Assembly (NCBI RefSeq): GCF_910592395.1
Contig: NC_088316.1
Location: forward strand, 12,092,001 to 12,156,000
From: Lineus longissimus
Lineage: Eukaryota; Nemertea; Pilidiophora; Heteronemertea; Lineidae
Length of the DNA: 64,000 nucleotides
Direction of reading: 5' to 3'
Shown here: positions 13,641 to 27,100 of the stretch, in pieces
Numbering within the stretch: position 1 is the stretch's first letter
Layout: each line of letters begins with the position of its first letter
Notes under the pieces: model-generated
What the model saw: the letters and a program-made list of their open reading frames with translations, nothing else
Told to the model about the DNA's origin: nothing
Database searches by the model: none
Position numbers and translations under genes: made by a program

Positions 13641-14195
13641 CAAATATATATTGTTCGAAGTGTTGCAAAATAAAGATAGCATTTCGTGGATATTTAGATA
13701 ACCGCTTAATTAATCGGGATCTCCAGCATCTGCGCGCATCAAAAGGGCCGACAAGTCAACTTCAACCTCGGGACTGATTTAGTTTTCTTTCAATCCAAGA
13801 CCAAATGGCGACAGCAGCGCCCCATGGCAGAGGGGGCATCATTCTTCAATTTAAACACATCTGATTCTCAATTTAAGACGAATTATATTCAAAATGGAAA
13901 ATACCATTCAACATGTTCAACTGGTATAGTGAGACCAAGCATTGATCTCAAACTGAACTATTTTTGTGCAGATTGGTTTAATACAGGTGCACGACCTGCA
14001 CTTGTTTATGTCGTTATATCCATTCGAAAAGGCGCAAAGGCCTTCAAGTCGAGTATTTCGAAAAAGGCTGAGCCACAAGTCGCTAGAGTTAACACATAGC
14101 GGCTCAACCGTTCGTGGTGCAATCACTGCATGGGTCCTGACCAGAATATGACTGTGCCAAATAAGGCCGAACACCCATTGTCTGTGTGCGGCTAG

Positions 14196-17100
14196 CTTAT
14201 TCAATTTACAACATTCTGTTGTTTTGGATATTGCCCATAACATTGCACCACCCCAGCGATACGTTACCTCGGATATAAAGTTTTATGTAAGACGAGAAGG
14301 TGATGAGCTAGAGTGGAGAGAAGGCGGTCGGCACTTTTGTAAAATAGGAAAGGATAACAGGGCAATGATTCAACTAAGACACTTTTCGGAATTTGTATTA
14401 GGCGTGCACCCAAGCGCATCGACAACACTTCCACCCTTCAGAGCGCACATGATCACCATTATTAGTGACATCAGTGAGACCGCGCGTTCCCTCGCCATCT
14501 TCATCGTTTTTGACTCGGCCTACATGATAAAGGTAAAATCGAATTTGATGAATAAAGTCCGGCATAAACCCACAAGTAGGTCTAGGTGATGAGCACTGCA
14601 CCGACTTTGGCTGGCGGGAGTGTTCCAAATACTGTCTTTATTCCAACCTCATGGTCTTTGTTTAATGTTTCCTTTTTTTCAAAATACCTAAGGGTACAAT
14701 GGTATTCATTTTGAGAGGAGGTAAATATTTATTACATGAGCGAAAATGGAACTACTTTAAATATCACTTTAAATCACCGTTTTCGCGATATTTTAAATCT
14801 TGATATTTTCATGTGATATTACAAAACTAGACTTTTCTTGAAATGGATATTTAGAGGAGCTGTTCGTAAACCCAATACGAAAGTTTGAGGCTAAACCGAC
14901 TCATACTTGTACGAACTGTGCATGTGGCGTAGGTGCTCCAAAATTTTTTGAGGATAGTGTATATTTTAGGAGAAATGTGGAAATGTGGAATGTGTTCATT
15001 TACTACCAAGGTGTAAATACGTACACACTTTGCGAATGCCGAAAAAACCCAACACACTCATAGCAAACGCCTACCTGGTACACCCTTAGGTTAAAACGTG
15101 TACTAGCATGCATCGCCTCAATAGACATACCTCGGTGTGACTTATTAAAATCCAACAAATTCAACCCTCTTCTAAGTCCTGTTGTAGTCGTCTGATAAAC
15201 ATTCTAGATTAAAATAATATCTCATCTATTGATTTCTTTGACATCTTTGGCATCACACATCAATCATACACCCTCAGCATGACATGTATGCCGACATTAA
15301 ATTATCGTCATCATGATTGTAACCATTTAAATAGATAGTCACCGCGTTCACATTAAAAAAAATCATAACTTAATACAAGTCGTATATTTCAAAGAGTTTC
15401 AACGCAAAACGTATTCATCCTATGGTTTATGACTTCACATAAAACCGGTCGATATATCCCTGTTTAATTATCTCCAGTCACGAAGGCTGTCTACGAGAAG
15501 AAAACAGTATTTCCGCCGACTTGATATATTGGTGACGGGAATGACCTTTTGTCTGATCTCGAGAAAAACAGAAACATTCCACTGGATGACTCAAATGAAC
15601 GAAATGATAAATATTAAAGAACGCCCTAAAATGATGTATATCAAAACAGATGTAAACGTTTGAAATCTCCGAGGATGGTCATGTCAGCCATTTTGTTTCT
15701 AATTGTACCTGTTGCTACAGATGACGTTGATTACGTCTGCTTAATAGCGATTTGTCTGGGTGTGGCAAAAAGCAAGCGATTTTCGTGGCAGAATATATTC
15801 GCGAACCTGACCTACTCGTGAAATTCACGGACGAAAATAACCTGCACGCGAAATTTTTCTGTTCTACAGTATTCAGTTAGATTTCGAAGTTTTCCTTATT
15901 TGTGCACTTTGTTCGCTGAAAACTACTTGACATGTAGAATAGGAGGTGCCTGGCAGCCGAAAGCCTGGTAATATTGCCCTTTATAGTACCAATACTGCTC
16001 TAAAGGAGAATTGATAAGTACTGTCCTTATTTCAGAAAGTGAAACAAATGCTCCGTGGAAGGAAATGCATGGTGGGTGTCATCACTGGTCAGGAAGTCAT
16101 CCTGGAGCCAAGGGTCGCGTCGAAGATCAAAGTTGAGGGAAGAAGATGGACAGGAGAGGATGATGTTCAGGTTAGTCTCCCAGACGACATCTGTCCTCTT
16201 CACGACTCGGCTTTGGTTCGCCCCTTAGCAAAGTTTTACGCTTCGCGCAGCAGAGTCTCGGCACAACTTGGCCTTAATTTCGCCGACCTCCCCTTTAACG
16301 AAATGAGCACAAAGCTTGTCGAAGTTCTGAACACAAATTTGTTTATCGAAGGATCTGGTATCCTCTGTAATTGTGTTTCTGTCTCAGAATAAAATTCCGA
16401 AGAGTATCGGATAGAAGCCTGCGTTCCTTGATATTGTACTGAAGAACCAATGTATTCGGGGCCCCAAAACATTAAACCTGCCGCAGAACAACCCTGCAGA
16501 TTATAAATGTACTGCAATTCCTCAGACAAGCAAGAACATTCTGTTGTCTGTTGCTGCATCTACCGTGGTAATTTAATTCTTGATTTCAGGACGTGACCCC
16601 ATATCAACTCGACATGTTGGTATTCAAACCGGTGTAATGTTTTTGAGTGTTTCTGTTTTTGAGTGCCTCATTGTTTGGGAACGCTCAAAAATAGATTGAC
16701 AAGTTTTTCTGTGTATCCCCCCTATTGAAAAGTCGTGGTCTCTCTAGCTGCCTATTGTTTGGAAACACTGACACATGGGGAACAACCACAGATGTTACAC
16801 CGGTCTATCGGAAAATAACAATGGTCCGGGAAGAGAACACAAATATACAGGATTCGAGAATGTGCAGTCTAGCCATCATTCAAAATAATTAATCACAGAA
16901 ATTTGTCGTCGACGAGGACACATTCAAACTTAGCAAAGCAACAGAAAATGAGGTACATGTACAATTTAGGCAATTCTACTTGGCTTAACACTTTTGGGCT
17001 AGTCCTCTTTAAACAAAATAAAATCTTAAACAGCCGATATTTCTATATCAAACGAACTTCCAAAGGAAGAAGGAACCCAATAACCATATAGGGTAGGCTG

Positions 17101-17943
17101 GGCCGAACAAGAAGTCATGAACATCGGACAAATTGGTGTCGTATCCATTGTCTATCCAAATTCAACATGGTGCATGACATCAAACAACCATGTGCATATT
17201 ATGTAAGGGCCTGACTTGATTTCCGAAAACAAAGATATTCAGAAATGGCCTTAGATAAGTGAATGACTAGAGTACATGAAGAGTAGGTAATTCAGAATAG
17301 AACTGACCCCTAAATCAAAAAAAATCAAAAAGAGGTACAATTATGTAAATCTACTTTACCTGTTTTTAATACCGTGTAGGCCTTAGGTTACGGATCTGCA
17401 GGTTAGTTAAAAAGAAGCTACTTGCCAGCTTTTTTTTTCAAAAAGAGGTTACAATTATGTAAATCTACTTTACCTGTTTTTAATGCCGTGTAGGCCTATG
17501 GTTACATATCTGCAGGTTAAGTTAAAAAGAAGCTACTTGCCAACAACTTTTTTTTTCAGGTCATAATCCCTGAATACCCTGAGTCAAGAACCGAATTTGT
17601 CGCACCAGAAACAAGTGCAACAATCACCAATGTTTTAGTTGAATTAGATCGCCAGAGAAAGGATTTCAAGGAAATCATAGACACAATGAAGGAATATAGA
17701 GAGCAGACCGTTTCCCAAATGGGTGCGTTGATGGAGAATCAAAAGCACCAATTGGCAGAACAACGGGAACAGATCGACGCGTTGCGGATGGAACTTGTGG
17801 AACAGAAGATGGAATACCAGAAACTGGATGACGCGTTGCAGGATCTTTTTGAACAAAATACGAGAAAGAGGATTTTTGGTGTGTGGCAGAAAACCTCAAA
17901 ACAGATTGATCAAAGGGGGAACGGCATAAACCGTTGTGAATAG
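14196..17943 (+). CDS. ZU5/UPA-like protein with C-terminal coiled coil (5' end missing)
   Basis: Three exons join in one frame: 14196-14532 (first acceptor uncertain; the frame is open from 14152), 16036-16170 and 17560-17943 with stop TAG, giving 284 visible residues. The first exon begins with HSVVLDIAHNIAP, like the end of a ZU5 domain (usually PVxLxIPHC), then GDELEWREGG and LRHFSEFVL. The second exon, with the end of the first, has the look of a UPA domain (IFIVFDSAYMIKKVKQML). The last exon is a charged helix rich in Q, E, K and R (about 17640-17870), likely coiled coil, where UNC5, PIDD and ankyrins carry a death domain. An AATAAA follows at 18045-18050. The N-terminal ZU5 half and start codon were not found upstream, so this may be a truncated relative or have distant 5' exons. 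Domain naming is from memory of family motifs. Confidence 0.55.
17325..17559. repeat. Two tandem ~120-bp copies abutting a splice acceptor
   Basis: The sequence from AAAAAGAGGTACAATTATGT to the polypyrimidine tract occurs twice (about 17328-17440 and 17441-17559). Only the second copy ends in the TTTTTTCAG used as acceptor for the last exon of the ZU5/UPA-like gene. The first copy's tract lacks a matching CAG. The duplication therefore doubled the branch-point region next to a working splice site. Confidence 0.7.
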
Positions 17944-18555
17944 ATGGCGACTCAATCATTCCTATTGTTTGAGATGGGAGAGGTGAGAATTAGTCAGCCA
18001 GTTAAGTCTCCTGTACATAGAGGGTTTTTGATAACTTAGGGTCAAATAAATCAGCAAAAATTTACGAAACTTCACAAATGATTGTCACAAGTAGATACTT
18101 ATTGACAGTTTGCTAAATTTTAATTCATTCTAATTGAAAAGTAATATGTTTCGCATATTTGTGGGAAAAAATGGAAAATCACCCAATTTTCAACCCCCCT
18201 ATATATAGACACTAGAATTTTTTTGCAATAAAGCTGAAATCATTGTATATAATGCCAAGAGTACTATCAACCAGGTCTCACGTCGGGAATTCACATCAAA
18301 TGAGTAGTTTCAGGGCCAGCGCAGCTAAAAAAGGCCCCAAATCCCGATTTCTCAAGAATTTACACTACAGGCTATGAGTTGACCAAAGTTTTCAACCTGT
18401 AGATGGACACATTGAATTTCCATTCGAATCGCTCCATTTTTTGTCTGTAATTACCTTGACATAATGAATTGTGTCAGAGGTCGGGAGCCAAGATTATTTG
18501 AACACCCTGCCTGAAAAGCCAACTTTATTGATATTTCCTATGCTTTTTCTATTAG

Positions 18556-18668
18556 GCCTGTCAGGACCAACTTAGCTAGTGTGCTCAGTGGCTTAATTGG
18601 CCAATCCCGCAATAGCTGGTATGAAAACAGTGTAGCAGGACTTAGAGTCAATCAAATCAATTCACCAG
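18556..18668 (+). other. Possible isolated exon (weak)
   Basis: An open 113-base stretch lies between TTTCTATTAG and a GTACGAG donor, in phase 2 in and phase 1 out. It could be an alternative or extra exon, but no partner exon or family similarity supports it. The rest of 18051-20584 is AT-rich with no gene that I can support. Confidence 0.18.
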
Positions 18669-20584
18669 GTACGAGTCGATATTCTAGTTTCAGCAGCATT
18701 TGTGCTCTTCCATATTCAGAACCTGATTGCAACCCGATTAGCAGCTGGATAATTGAACAAACTCGACGAGATTAAAAAACCGCCTCAGAAAAAATGGTTT
18801 AAAAAAATTTTGGGAAAAAATAAAGTTAAAAACGAAACCAAGAAAAATCTTCAAGGTAGGGAAAATTCGTTCAACTGCTGTAATAGTAGTTTGGACGGGG
18901 TCTCCTAGTTAAAAGAAAGTTTTGCGGCTTGGTTGCAAAAATTGCAATATTGCAATTCAACGCGATAAAAAACATCCTTTGCTGCAGGATTTACCCAACT
19001 CAATGATTTTAATGGATTCCAGTCTGATTGGAATATTGAAGGGTTTCTGCAAGATCAACAAACAATCTACCAACTTGACCCCCCCCCCCCCCTCCTCGAT
19101 TTAAGCGTTCACCAATGCCAACTAAGTCTTGAACATAAAACTGGAACAACATCAAACATTCCTTTATTCCATTGTATCAACAAACTCCAAACTTTTGAGG
19201 TAAGCGTAAGTGAACAGAGATGACTGGAGGTTTTTACAGCACCGAATTTACCTTTTTCTGCTGTATAACACTGTTCATTGGTTTCTATGTTAACCAGCCA
19301 TCAATTTACTTCGAAGATATTTTGCCAAAGATTTGAAATTGATGAGGGGATAGTGCCCTTCATCACATTATTTGAATGACATCGATTGGTTATGTTAAGA
19401 GATCCAATGGTAAAGTCCAATGTTATATTTTTCATAAAAATTGGTGCATCAAAAAGTTGTTTTTGACTGTTTGGGAATTATATAATTATATGTGATAAAT
19501 TTTGATATTGGTAATTAGTTTTACGGTCCGAATGATACATGTAAACACTAAATTGATTGAAAAAAATCATTCTTCCAAAATGGGAGATTTTTTTGGACCT
19601 ATGAGAGCAGTAACCCCCAAAATAACAACCAATAACTTTCTTATAAATGAAGTGATGAAGACAAGATGTTTATGGGTACTGGAAGGGTACTGGTGCTTTT
19701 CGGGGGAATATATTTTTAAAAGGCATATTTTTGGAGGGTAACTAGTATTTTTTCCAAAAGTTATCTATTAAAAAAAGCAAAAAAACTTCGTCTTTGATTG
19801 TTGGAACCTTCATACGAACTTTTTTTATTGATAATTTTTAGTCATAACTTATCACATGGCATGAAATGAGAGATCTTCAAAGCCAGTTTTTCCAATTTTT
19901 TAAAAAGTACCTTGAGCAGTAGATAATTCATCATCCTATAAATGTTTAACAAAAAAACTAGATTGCCGCAGAAAAAGGTAATGAATTTGTGTATCATCAT
20001 GATCATTAAAATGCAGTTATGTGAAAGAAAGAGTAGGAACTAGCTGAGGAAACCTTTTATTAAAAAAACAGCTTTAATTTATTGCTGGGATTGGCCCTCT
20101 CGAAGTGTCAACCACACAGAAAAGTCCAAATGACGCTCCAAAAATAGATCATTCAATTAACATATTCAACATGGCTATCTGAACCTTGTGTGAAATAAAA
20201 TTTCGCAGCGACCTTGGCCACCAGCAAGTCATTTCCGGCGCATCACGAGAACTATTATCGCGCACACGCACTTCGGAAATCTAATAGGATGAATCATTAT
20301 CTAAACAAATATGATTTTTAATGCAAATGTGTCAATTGGAGAGTATTTAAGCCATAAGAATGGTTTCCGATAATTAATAAGAGGACAATTACCATCTTCT
20401 CTTTGAGTTTTAAGTGTTTCAGAATGTAACCAGGGGCATAAAACGTCACTGCAACATCTTTCACAAACCTTTAATGTAGTGGTTTGCCAGTGAAGACACT
20501 AAAAGGCTCCCCCACTCCATAATTTCACCCCTAACACTCCTGGGAAGAGGTGAGTGTCCAATTCATGTTACTCATGAGATACGA

Positions 20585-20863
20585 GTGGAAACTGGCACGG
20601 TCAGGTCGGCCTCAGCGAATGTAATATTGACAATAATTCTCCCGACTGCGCAACTGAGGCAACACATAACGCGCGGTCACAACCAGAAGTTGGTGAAGTC
20701 CAATTGCAGGATTGATGTACGGCGCAAAAGCTTTTCTGAAAGGGCGATTAACCCCTGGTACAGTTTCCTACCCAAAACTGTTTGTGCGAAAACTCTGGAC
20801 TCTCTTAAAGGAAGATTCGACCGTGAATGGGAAAACATTTTAACTTGTAATTGTAATGTTTGA
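20585..20863 (+). mobile_element. Non-LTR retrotransposon, C-terminal ORF2 remnant
   Basis: The translated frame contains TRGHNQKLVKSNCRIDVRR followed by FSERAINPW and then TLDSLKGRFDREW. This is the arrangement of the extreme C-terminus of reverse-transcriptase polyproteins in CR1/L2/Jockey-type elements (TRGH..KL.....R.D.RK..FS.R....WNSLP...V.A.....FK..LD). The polymerase domain upstream is absent, consistent with 5' truncation. The usual WNSLP is altered to WYSFLP, so it is a dead fragment. A GAT-type microsatellite starts 135 bases downstream and could be its 3' tail. Confidence 0.75.
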
Positions 20864-20997
20864 ACAAAAGGTGGAATAGAGAAAGGATCATAGGAGATTA
20901 AAGACATTTTTTCCTAAACGACACTGTATAAAAATGAACCTAAGGAGAATGGACATTTGGCCTAATAGGCATTTGGATCCAAACGGCACTGTATATA

Positions 20998-21045
20998 TTG
21001 ATGATGATAATGATGATGATGATGATGACGACGACGATGATGATG
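20998..21045. repeat. (GAT/GAC)n microsatellite
   Basis: An uninterrupted run of GATGATGAT with a few GAC triplets. It accounts for the poly-Asp, poly-Met and poly-Ile reading frames here. It may be the tail of the retrotransposon remnant just upstream. Confidence 0.9.
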
Positions 21046-21727
21046 GGGATGTTCTTGCCCTTAATTGGCCAAACTCGCACAGTGCCAAAATTAAAAAGAT
21101 TTAAGACTACCATCTTAGATATCGGCATCCTCAGATTCAGGTCTTTTATAATCCTCCGTCATATAGTGCGTGACCAGTTCCGACAGTAAGTCTTATTCAG
21201 GCCGAATTAGTGCCACTTTCTCCCATGAAACGTTATATTTGTTAATACATAACAAAATATGATCTTTATAAGTAAAACCTGACACTTTCGGGGGGGGGTT
21301 AAGGCGATTTTAGGGAAAACTCGAAATGCAGCATACGGGCAGCAATAATTTTCGCGGGTTTAGTGGTTATACGATAGTTTCTTTGCAAATCGAAAAATAC
21401 TTTCCTTTTCTATATCCGCAGTACTGCTTTTCAAGATGGTGGCAACTAGAGGCGTTGTAAGGAACGAAATCAGCACCTCTAGTGTCAAGATTGTTTACTG
21501 CCCAATTCGGCCCACACGGGCCCCACAGTAAAACCGGGTGTCCCCAGGACAGAACGAGCAGATGGGACGAGGGTAAAGTGTTTTGAACGAGCGGAGGACC
21601 AGTTCCTCAAGTTACGATCTTACAATAATCTGCTTTCATTTGTGCCTTACAGCAGAAACCTTTCCAAATACGCCAATATTCGAAAAAAGAACATGACTAC
21701 ATTTGTGGGAAATACAGGTTTGATGCT

Positions 21728-21733
21728 TTTATT
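21728..21733 (-). terminator. Poly(A) signal of the astacin gene
   Basis: AATAAA on the minus strand, about 45 bases after the TAG stop at 21779-21781, which is a normal distance for a short 3' UTR. Confidence 0.6.
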
Positions 21734-21778
21734 CTAATTGAAATCCATCAAATTATCGTAGATTCTGAGACCGTTGCC

Positions 21779-24120
21779 CTAACATGTGCCGCATGACTTG
21801 GGACAGTTCTTCTTGACGGTGGGGTTGAGCTCGCAGTGGCCCCAGTCGTACCAATCCTTGCACTCGGATCGCTCGTCGACGCAGTTACCACCTCCGCCTG
21901 CAAAGAGAAACATCAGTTCATATCGCGGGTGATCCATGTTCCCGTCAACAGAGAAGTTCTGTGGTGACTGTTGCTAAACGATCGACCAGCATAACCAACT
22001 AGCGTAATTTGGTCTTTCGGGGCAAATGACAGCGGGTCCCCTCATTGGGAGATTGGTTCTGTTGCAAGACATAGACGATCGCGACGTGCGTGTGCGCGGT
22101 GACTCGTCAGCGTTTGAATGCTTCGCACAAAATACCTGGGATAAAAACTCATTGGAACTACATGTATATGATTATGGACAGCAGATAGAGTAACTTTTAA
22201 GACGGCACCATATAAAGAACAATTTCGCACAAATTGTACGTGGATCGCAGGTGAAATTTTGCCAAATGTGGATGAAAAACGAATATCGTCGCCAAATTAG
22301 TACAGATCTTTTTCCGTTCTTTAAACCGTGTGCCAATGTTAAATTCCACTACAGAGTATGTCTATTGCTTGTGTTAATTTCACGATTTTGTCTTTGAGGG
22401 TTTCCCGAATGTCACACTGTGAGACGAGCGGCAGATATAGTTTTGATGACATAGAAAAATATGGGTCTGTTTGACACTCAAAAAGAGTCCTTGCAATATC
22501 CTTGCAAAATGGCCGTCTTATAAATGATCAAAACACAAAAAGGGGCATGAAACAAAAAGAGATCAATCGGTGCAAACGGGGATAAAAGTCAAACCCATCG
22601 ATGATGATCGTTCATCGCAGCGTTAATTATTGAAGGCCACAGCAACTATAGGTATCTCGTTTGCGGAGCTCTTCTGATCCTCGTTTGGATCGGTTTTTTC
22701 AAGCCTTGTAGGCCATGAGCTGATGGGGGTCCTCATACATCCCCATCACTACTTTACTATTGATGATAGCTGAGATGTTCCCTTACTAGTGTCTCCACCA
22801 CATTCGTCAGGTCTGCAGTATTTGTAGCAATTCTTTAGCATGTATTCGGCGCCTGTCTCACACTGGCCTGTCTCTGCCCACATCTTGCAGTTTTCATGAT
22901 TACTGGTACATTCAGCTAAAGAAGAGATGTTAATGTCAGTGTAAGCTTCTGGTGGGCAAACATGATTCACATGGTAAAGAAAGCGATTTGTGATCGTTTG
23001 AACACGGACACTCGAACACAAAGAATTTGTTCATGTTCTACTTTTGTGGAATTGGCTTGTAGTAGGTCATCGCGTGAAACGAGAGAGCTCTGTCCCAATG
23101 TGCGTCTTCTGAATCGGGTGGTAGCTTTGATATTTGGGCGCTTTCGCACCCGCCCCGAAACGTCAACACGGACGCCTATCCCATTATTCGACATCATTAT
23201 TATGAGGTCGAACAATGCAATAAGCGTTCACGGTGGCGCTTGAGGGGATTTGCGAAAACTCACTATTGTAGTCATACGTGCATCAGTGACTTGTCTTTGT
23301 ATTCTAGTGTCCGTGGTTAGACCAGCATGAATCAAGAAAATGGGAGTTACAGCCCGAGTTACTTTTGAGGCAAAAAAGGTGTCACTACATTATTAGGGGA
23401 TAGTGGGATGAATATTCTGACAAGGGGGGAAAGTGAGGACGTGCTTTTTGAAATATGTGTTAATTAATTGATGAATTGGTGAGCCACAGTGATCTCTATA
23501 ATAGAATACTAGGATTTCAAATTACTTATCACTTGTAGTTTGTTTGCCACGGATATCTCTTTATATTAGTAGGCTATACTAGTACTGTAAATTTATTTGT
23601 CATCTGTAGTTTGTAATGCACGACCAACTGTAATGCAACCCTGCACTATAATTGTACCAATGTGTACGAATAAACATGTATATATATTACAAAAGGTCAA
23701 CAGACAAACTAAGTTATGTCTGATTAAACGACTCCAATGTAAAGTTTTATCGGATTGATGTTTGAAAATAAACTCCTGTTACGCATTCTCTATACTTGCT
23801 CATGCCAATCTTGGTGCTCCTTTGAAAGACGCAGTATAGCAATTTAATGGAATGATAAGTTGATATACTAGGTGGTATAGATTTCTATCGGCTGGGGGCT
23901 GTCAAATTGACATTGCTATTTCGTGTGACGGACAACACCCGGGGACTAAGCCAATTCAGGTTTTTAGGAATTTACCAACCTCCTCCACCACCAGTGCTGC
24001 CGCCGCACTCCTCGGGGTGACACGACTTGTAACAGTTGGGGTTCATGTAGCCTGGCGCTAAATTACACTGGTCACCTTTCGCCCAATCTTCGCAGTTCTC
24101 GTGTTTGTCTTCGCACAATT
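21779..24120 (-). other. Astacin gene exons 21-23: ShKT domains 11-13 and stop
   Basis: Exons 21 (23980-24120) and 22 (22787-22915) are C-x4-C ShKT domains (SCHPEEC, YCRPDEC), the first with an STGGGG tail. Exon 23 (21779-21897) returns to the C-x2-C type (SCGTC) and ends immediately in TAG, so the protein finishes with its last cysteine. The exon 21 donor is GTTGGT, weaker than usual but needed for phase. Confidence 0.88.
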
Positions 24121-27100
24121 CTTAAATGAAAAAAAGTACGAGTAAATGAACCAGCATCGGACTTGACGCAAGGGCCCAACGCGCCGAGTAGCGGCAAAAA
24201 AGCGAAGCTGGCGAAACATTTATAACGGGTCACCGTCACTTATTATTGGACTTATAGCGCATTTACGGGGTTGCAACTATTTTGCTTTATAGTGTCACCA
24301 GGAAAGAAAAGCATGCGACCTAACGCCGATCTATTTGTATAAAGTGATAATTGGAAGTCATATACATGTAGTAGGAAAAATCAATAAAATAATCATTCCA
24401 TTTCGTCTTTTGAGGGCATTTTGGATTGTAAAAAATATATGTGTACGTCACCGTAGTCTCTGCAATGATAATTTTATCAGAGCAGTCTCGCGCAAGTAGA
24501 AGTTCTTTACCTATTAGTTCTTCACTTATTAGTCTCAACGTCTGGCGCAAAGCCAGACGTTTTCCAATACGATTTCACTACGATGTTTGACAAGAAGGAG
24601 CAGTGCGCGAGATATGCTAATGAGCAGACTTCCCTCGCTTGAGTTTCTGAAGAATGTTCCATATCGCGCTAAGCTCATCACTACTGATTATGACAGGCGT
24701 GCAACGGTAGGTATCTCCTCCCCAACTTCCACCCTAATACGGTACAATAAGTTACCATTTGATGGGAATGGGACAATGCCCTCACTGTGTATGGAGTCAT
24801 AGGGATAAGAAGACATTATTCATTAGTGTTGGTACAAGTGATTTTGCCCAAAAAGCATGCGCATTCAAAAAACAAAATATGCAAGGTATCACGTACATGA
24901 CCATGACGACGTGCAGAAAGTGCACTGGCCAGTGCATACCCTATGGCTATATGTACTAGTAAACATGGTAAACATGACCAACATCATTATTCATCAGCAG
25001 TTCATTTTACTCCGAGCTTTTCCTGAAACATATAGCCATGATGATTAGGCCTACCATGTACCATGACCAATAACAGCACCAGATCATGTAGATGTCAACA
25101 AGTTCACATGAACCGTATAATCCCGCATGGCGCATGTGGGGCATGCGTCTAAACCAAAGCCCCAAAATCACTTGTTTTGGTCCATTTCAGTTTCACTTGT
25201 GTTTCCCCCGTCTCCCAGTCCATAATACATTTACAGTTTACAATCCCCGATCATGGCCCAACAAAAGGTCATCGGTTGACTAAAGGAACACAACTGTTCA
25301 ATGTATTTATAGTTGAATGCGATCAAACTACGTCTTTTCAATCGTGGATTGTAAATTTAACCCCATGGGCCTAGGGAAGGCCCTATAACAATACTTTCGA
25401 CACAGTTATTATCTCCGCTGCCTCCACCATGTTACACACAGTGCTCACTGCTGATTCTAAAATGCGCCACCTAGTCAAAACAGGACATATGTTCTTCTAG
25501 GAATAGATCTCTTTCCAATATTTCGTCATTCCACTATCGTCATCACCTCATCATACTTTCATTGACATTACAGGCACACATCCACAGAGCACTCTTCAAA
25601 TCATCTACACAGTGGTTATCCAACTAGGATTATAAAGGTAATTTCTTAGCCCCGCACAGTGGGTTTCAGTCTTGATAAAGGGGCACAATTGCTAGCAGCT
25701 AGGTAGGCAAGATAAAGTTAGACGAAGTAGCCGATAGGGGTCTCTCACCCCTCAAAGTCCGTCACAACTATTCAAGCTTGTACAAGGAATACATGCAGCG
25801 CTGACTCTAACAAGACCCAATGGGAATGTCGCACAGTCATCTGTCAAAAACAAGACCTATGTTGCAGTATGATATCTTGCCAATATTTAATAATTGCACT
25901 ATCGTCATCACCTCATCATACTTCATTGACATTACAGGCACACATTGACATTGACCACTGTTGCAGTCAACGACACAGTCGCTATCCAAGTAGCATTATA
26001 GAGGTAATTATCATTATCATACCTCATTAGCATGTGAACCAATCACGTCGCGTCCTTTGCGATCACGGCAAAGCCTCATGGAATAATGTCTTTCACCGTT
26101 GAATAATTTTTCATATTCCATGCCTACAACTTCAATATCTTCATATTCCATGGCTAGAAATTCAATACTAATATAATATCCAAGATAAAGTTACAAGAAG
26201 TAGTCAATAGGGGTCGCTCACCTCTCACTGTATGTCCACACTATTCACGCTTGTACGAGGAATACATTCAATGCTGAATCTAACAACACCCAGTGCCCTT
26301 ACTCTGTATATTAGTCACTGGAAGATGGCCCATTTCACTCCTTCCTTCTACTTCACCTATAATATCATTGCAAACGCCTCAGTTCTATGATATCACATTC
26401 ACTTTCAGCTGTCATGCAACGCAACAACTGTGCTATCTGCCATCGCACATCAACGAAGAAGTGCAGCCGCCCACATTCCACCTCACGTCTGTCCGACCAG
26501 CTGCAATCCTCGAGGACGCCCCACTGTACCACGATTTCACTACGATGTTTGACAAGAAGGAGCAGTGCGCGAGATAGGCTAATGAGCAGACTTCCCTCGC
26601 TTGAGTTTCGGAAGAATGTTCCATATCGCGCTAAGCTGACCACTGCTGACCATGACAGGCGTGCATTGGACTGGTACAGGTTGGAACTGAACATTGAATA
26701 TGCTGGTGGTGACGCTTTCTGATGAGAAGTTGGTCGTGACTGATGCAGTATCCTTGGACTTGTCCACAGCATCGTTCAATCATTGCTCTCTGAGCTGGCT
26801 TGATTCTGTACTTACCCAAATACTAAGACCAAATGCCTCTTGACTGTGCTTTAAGAGAGACTGGCGCCATGCCTAGAGATATGACTGACCCCTATTGGCA
26901 AATTTGTATGACTTTATCTTGCCTACCTAGCTGCTGCCAAAAGTCCCCCTTTAACTGCGGAACACTTCAAAGTCGATAAAATGCCATGTTTCACCTTTTA
27001 ATGTGTTCAGACCGCCATTTTCAAAATAATCAAGTCAGGACACTGCCTTCTAGTCTCATAATAAATTTTGCTTTCCTCAATAATAACATTTCTTCTTCTT

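Noticed and set aside
20888-21189. Poly-Ser, poly-Ile and poly-Met frames
   Set aside because: Translations of the GAT microsatellite.
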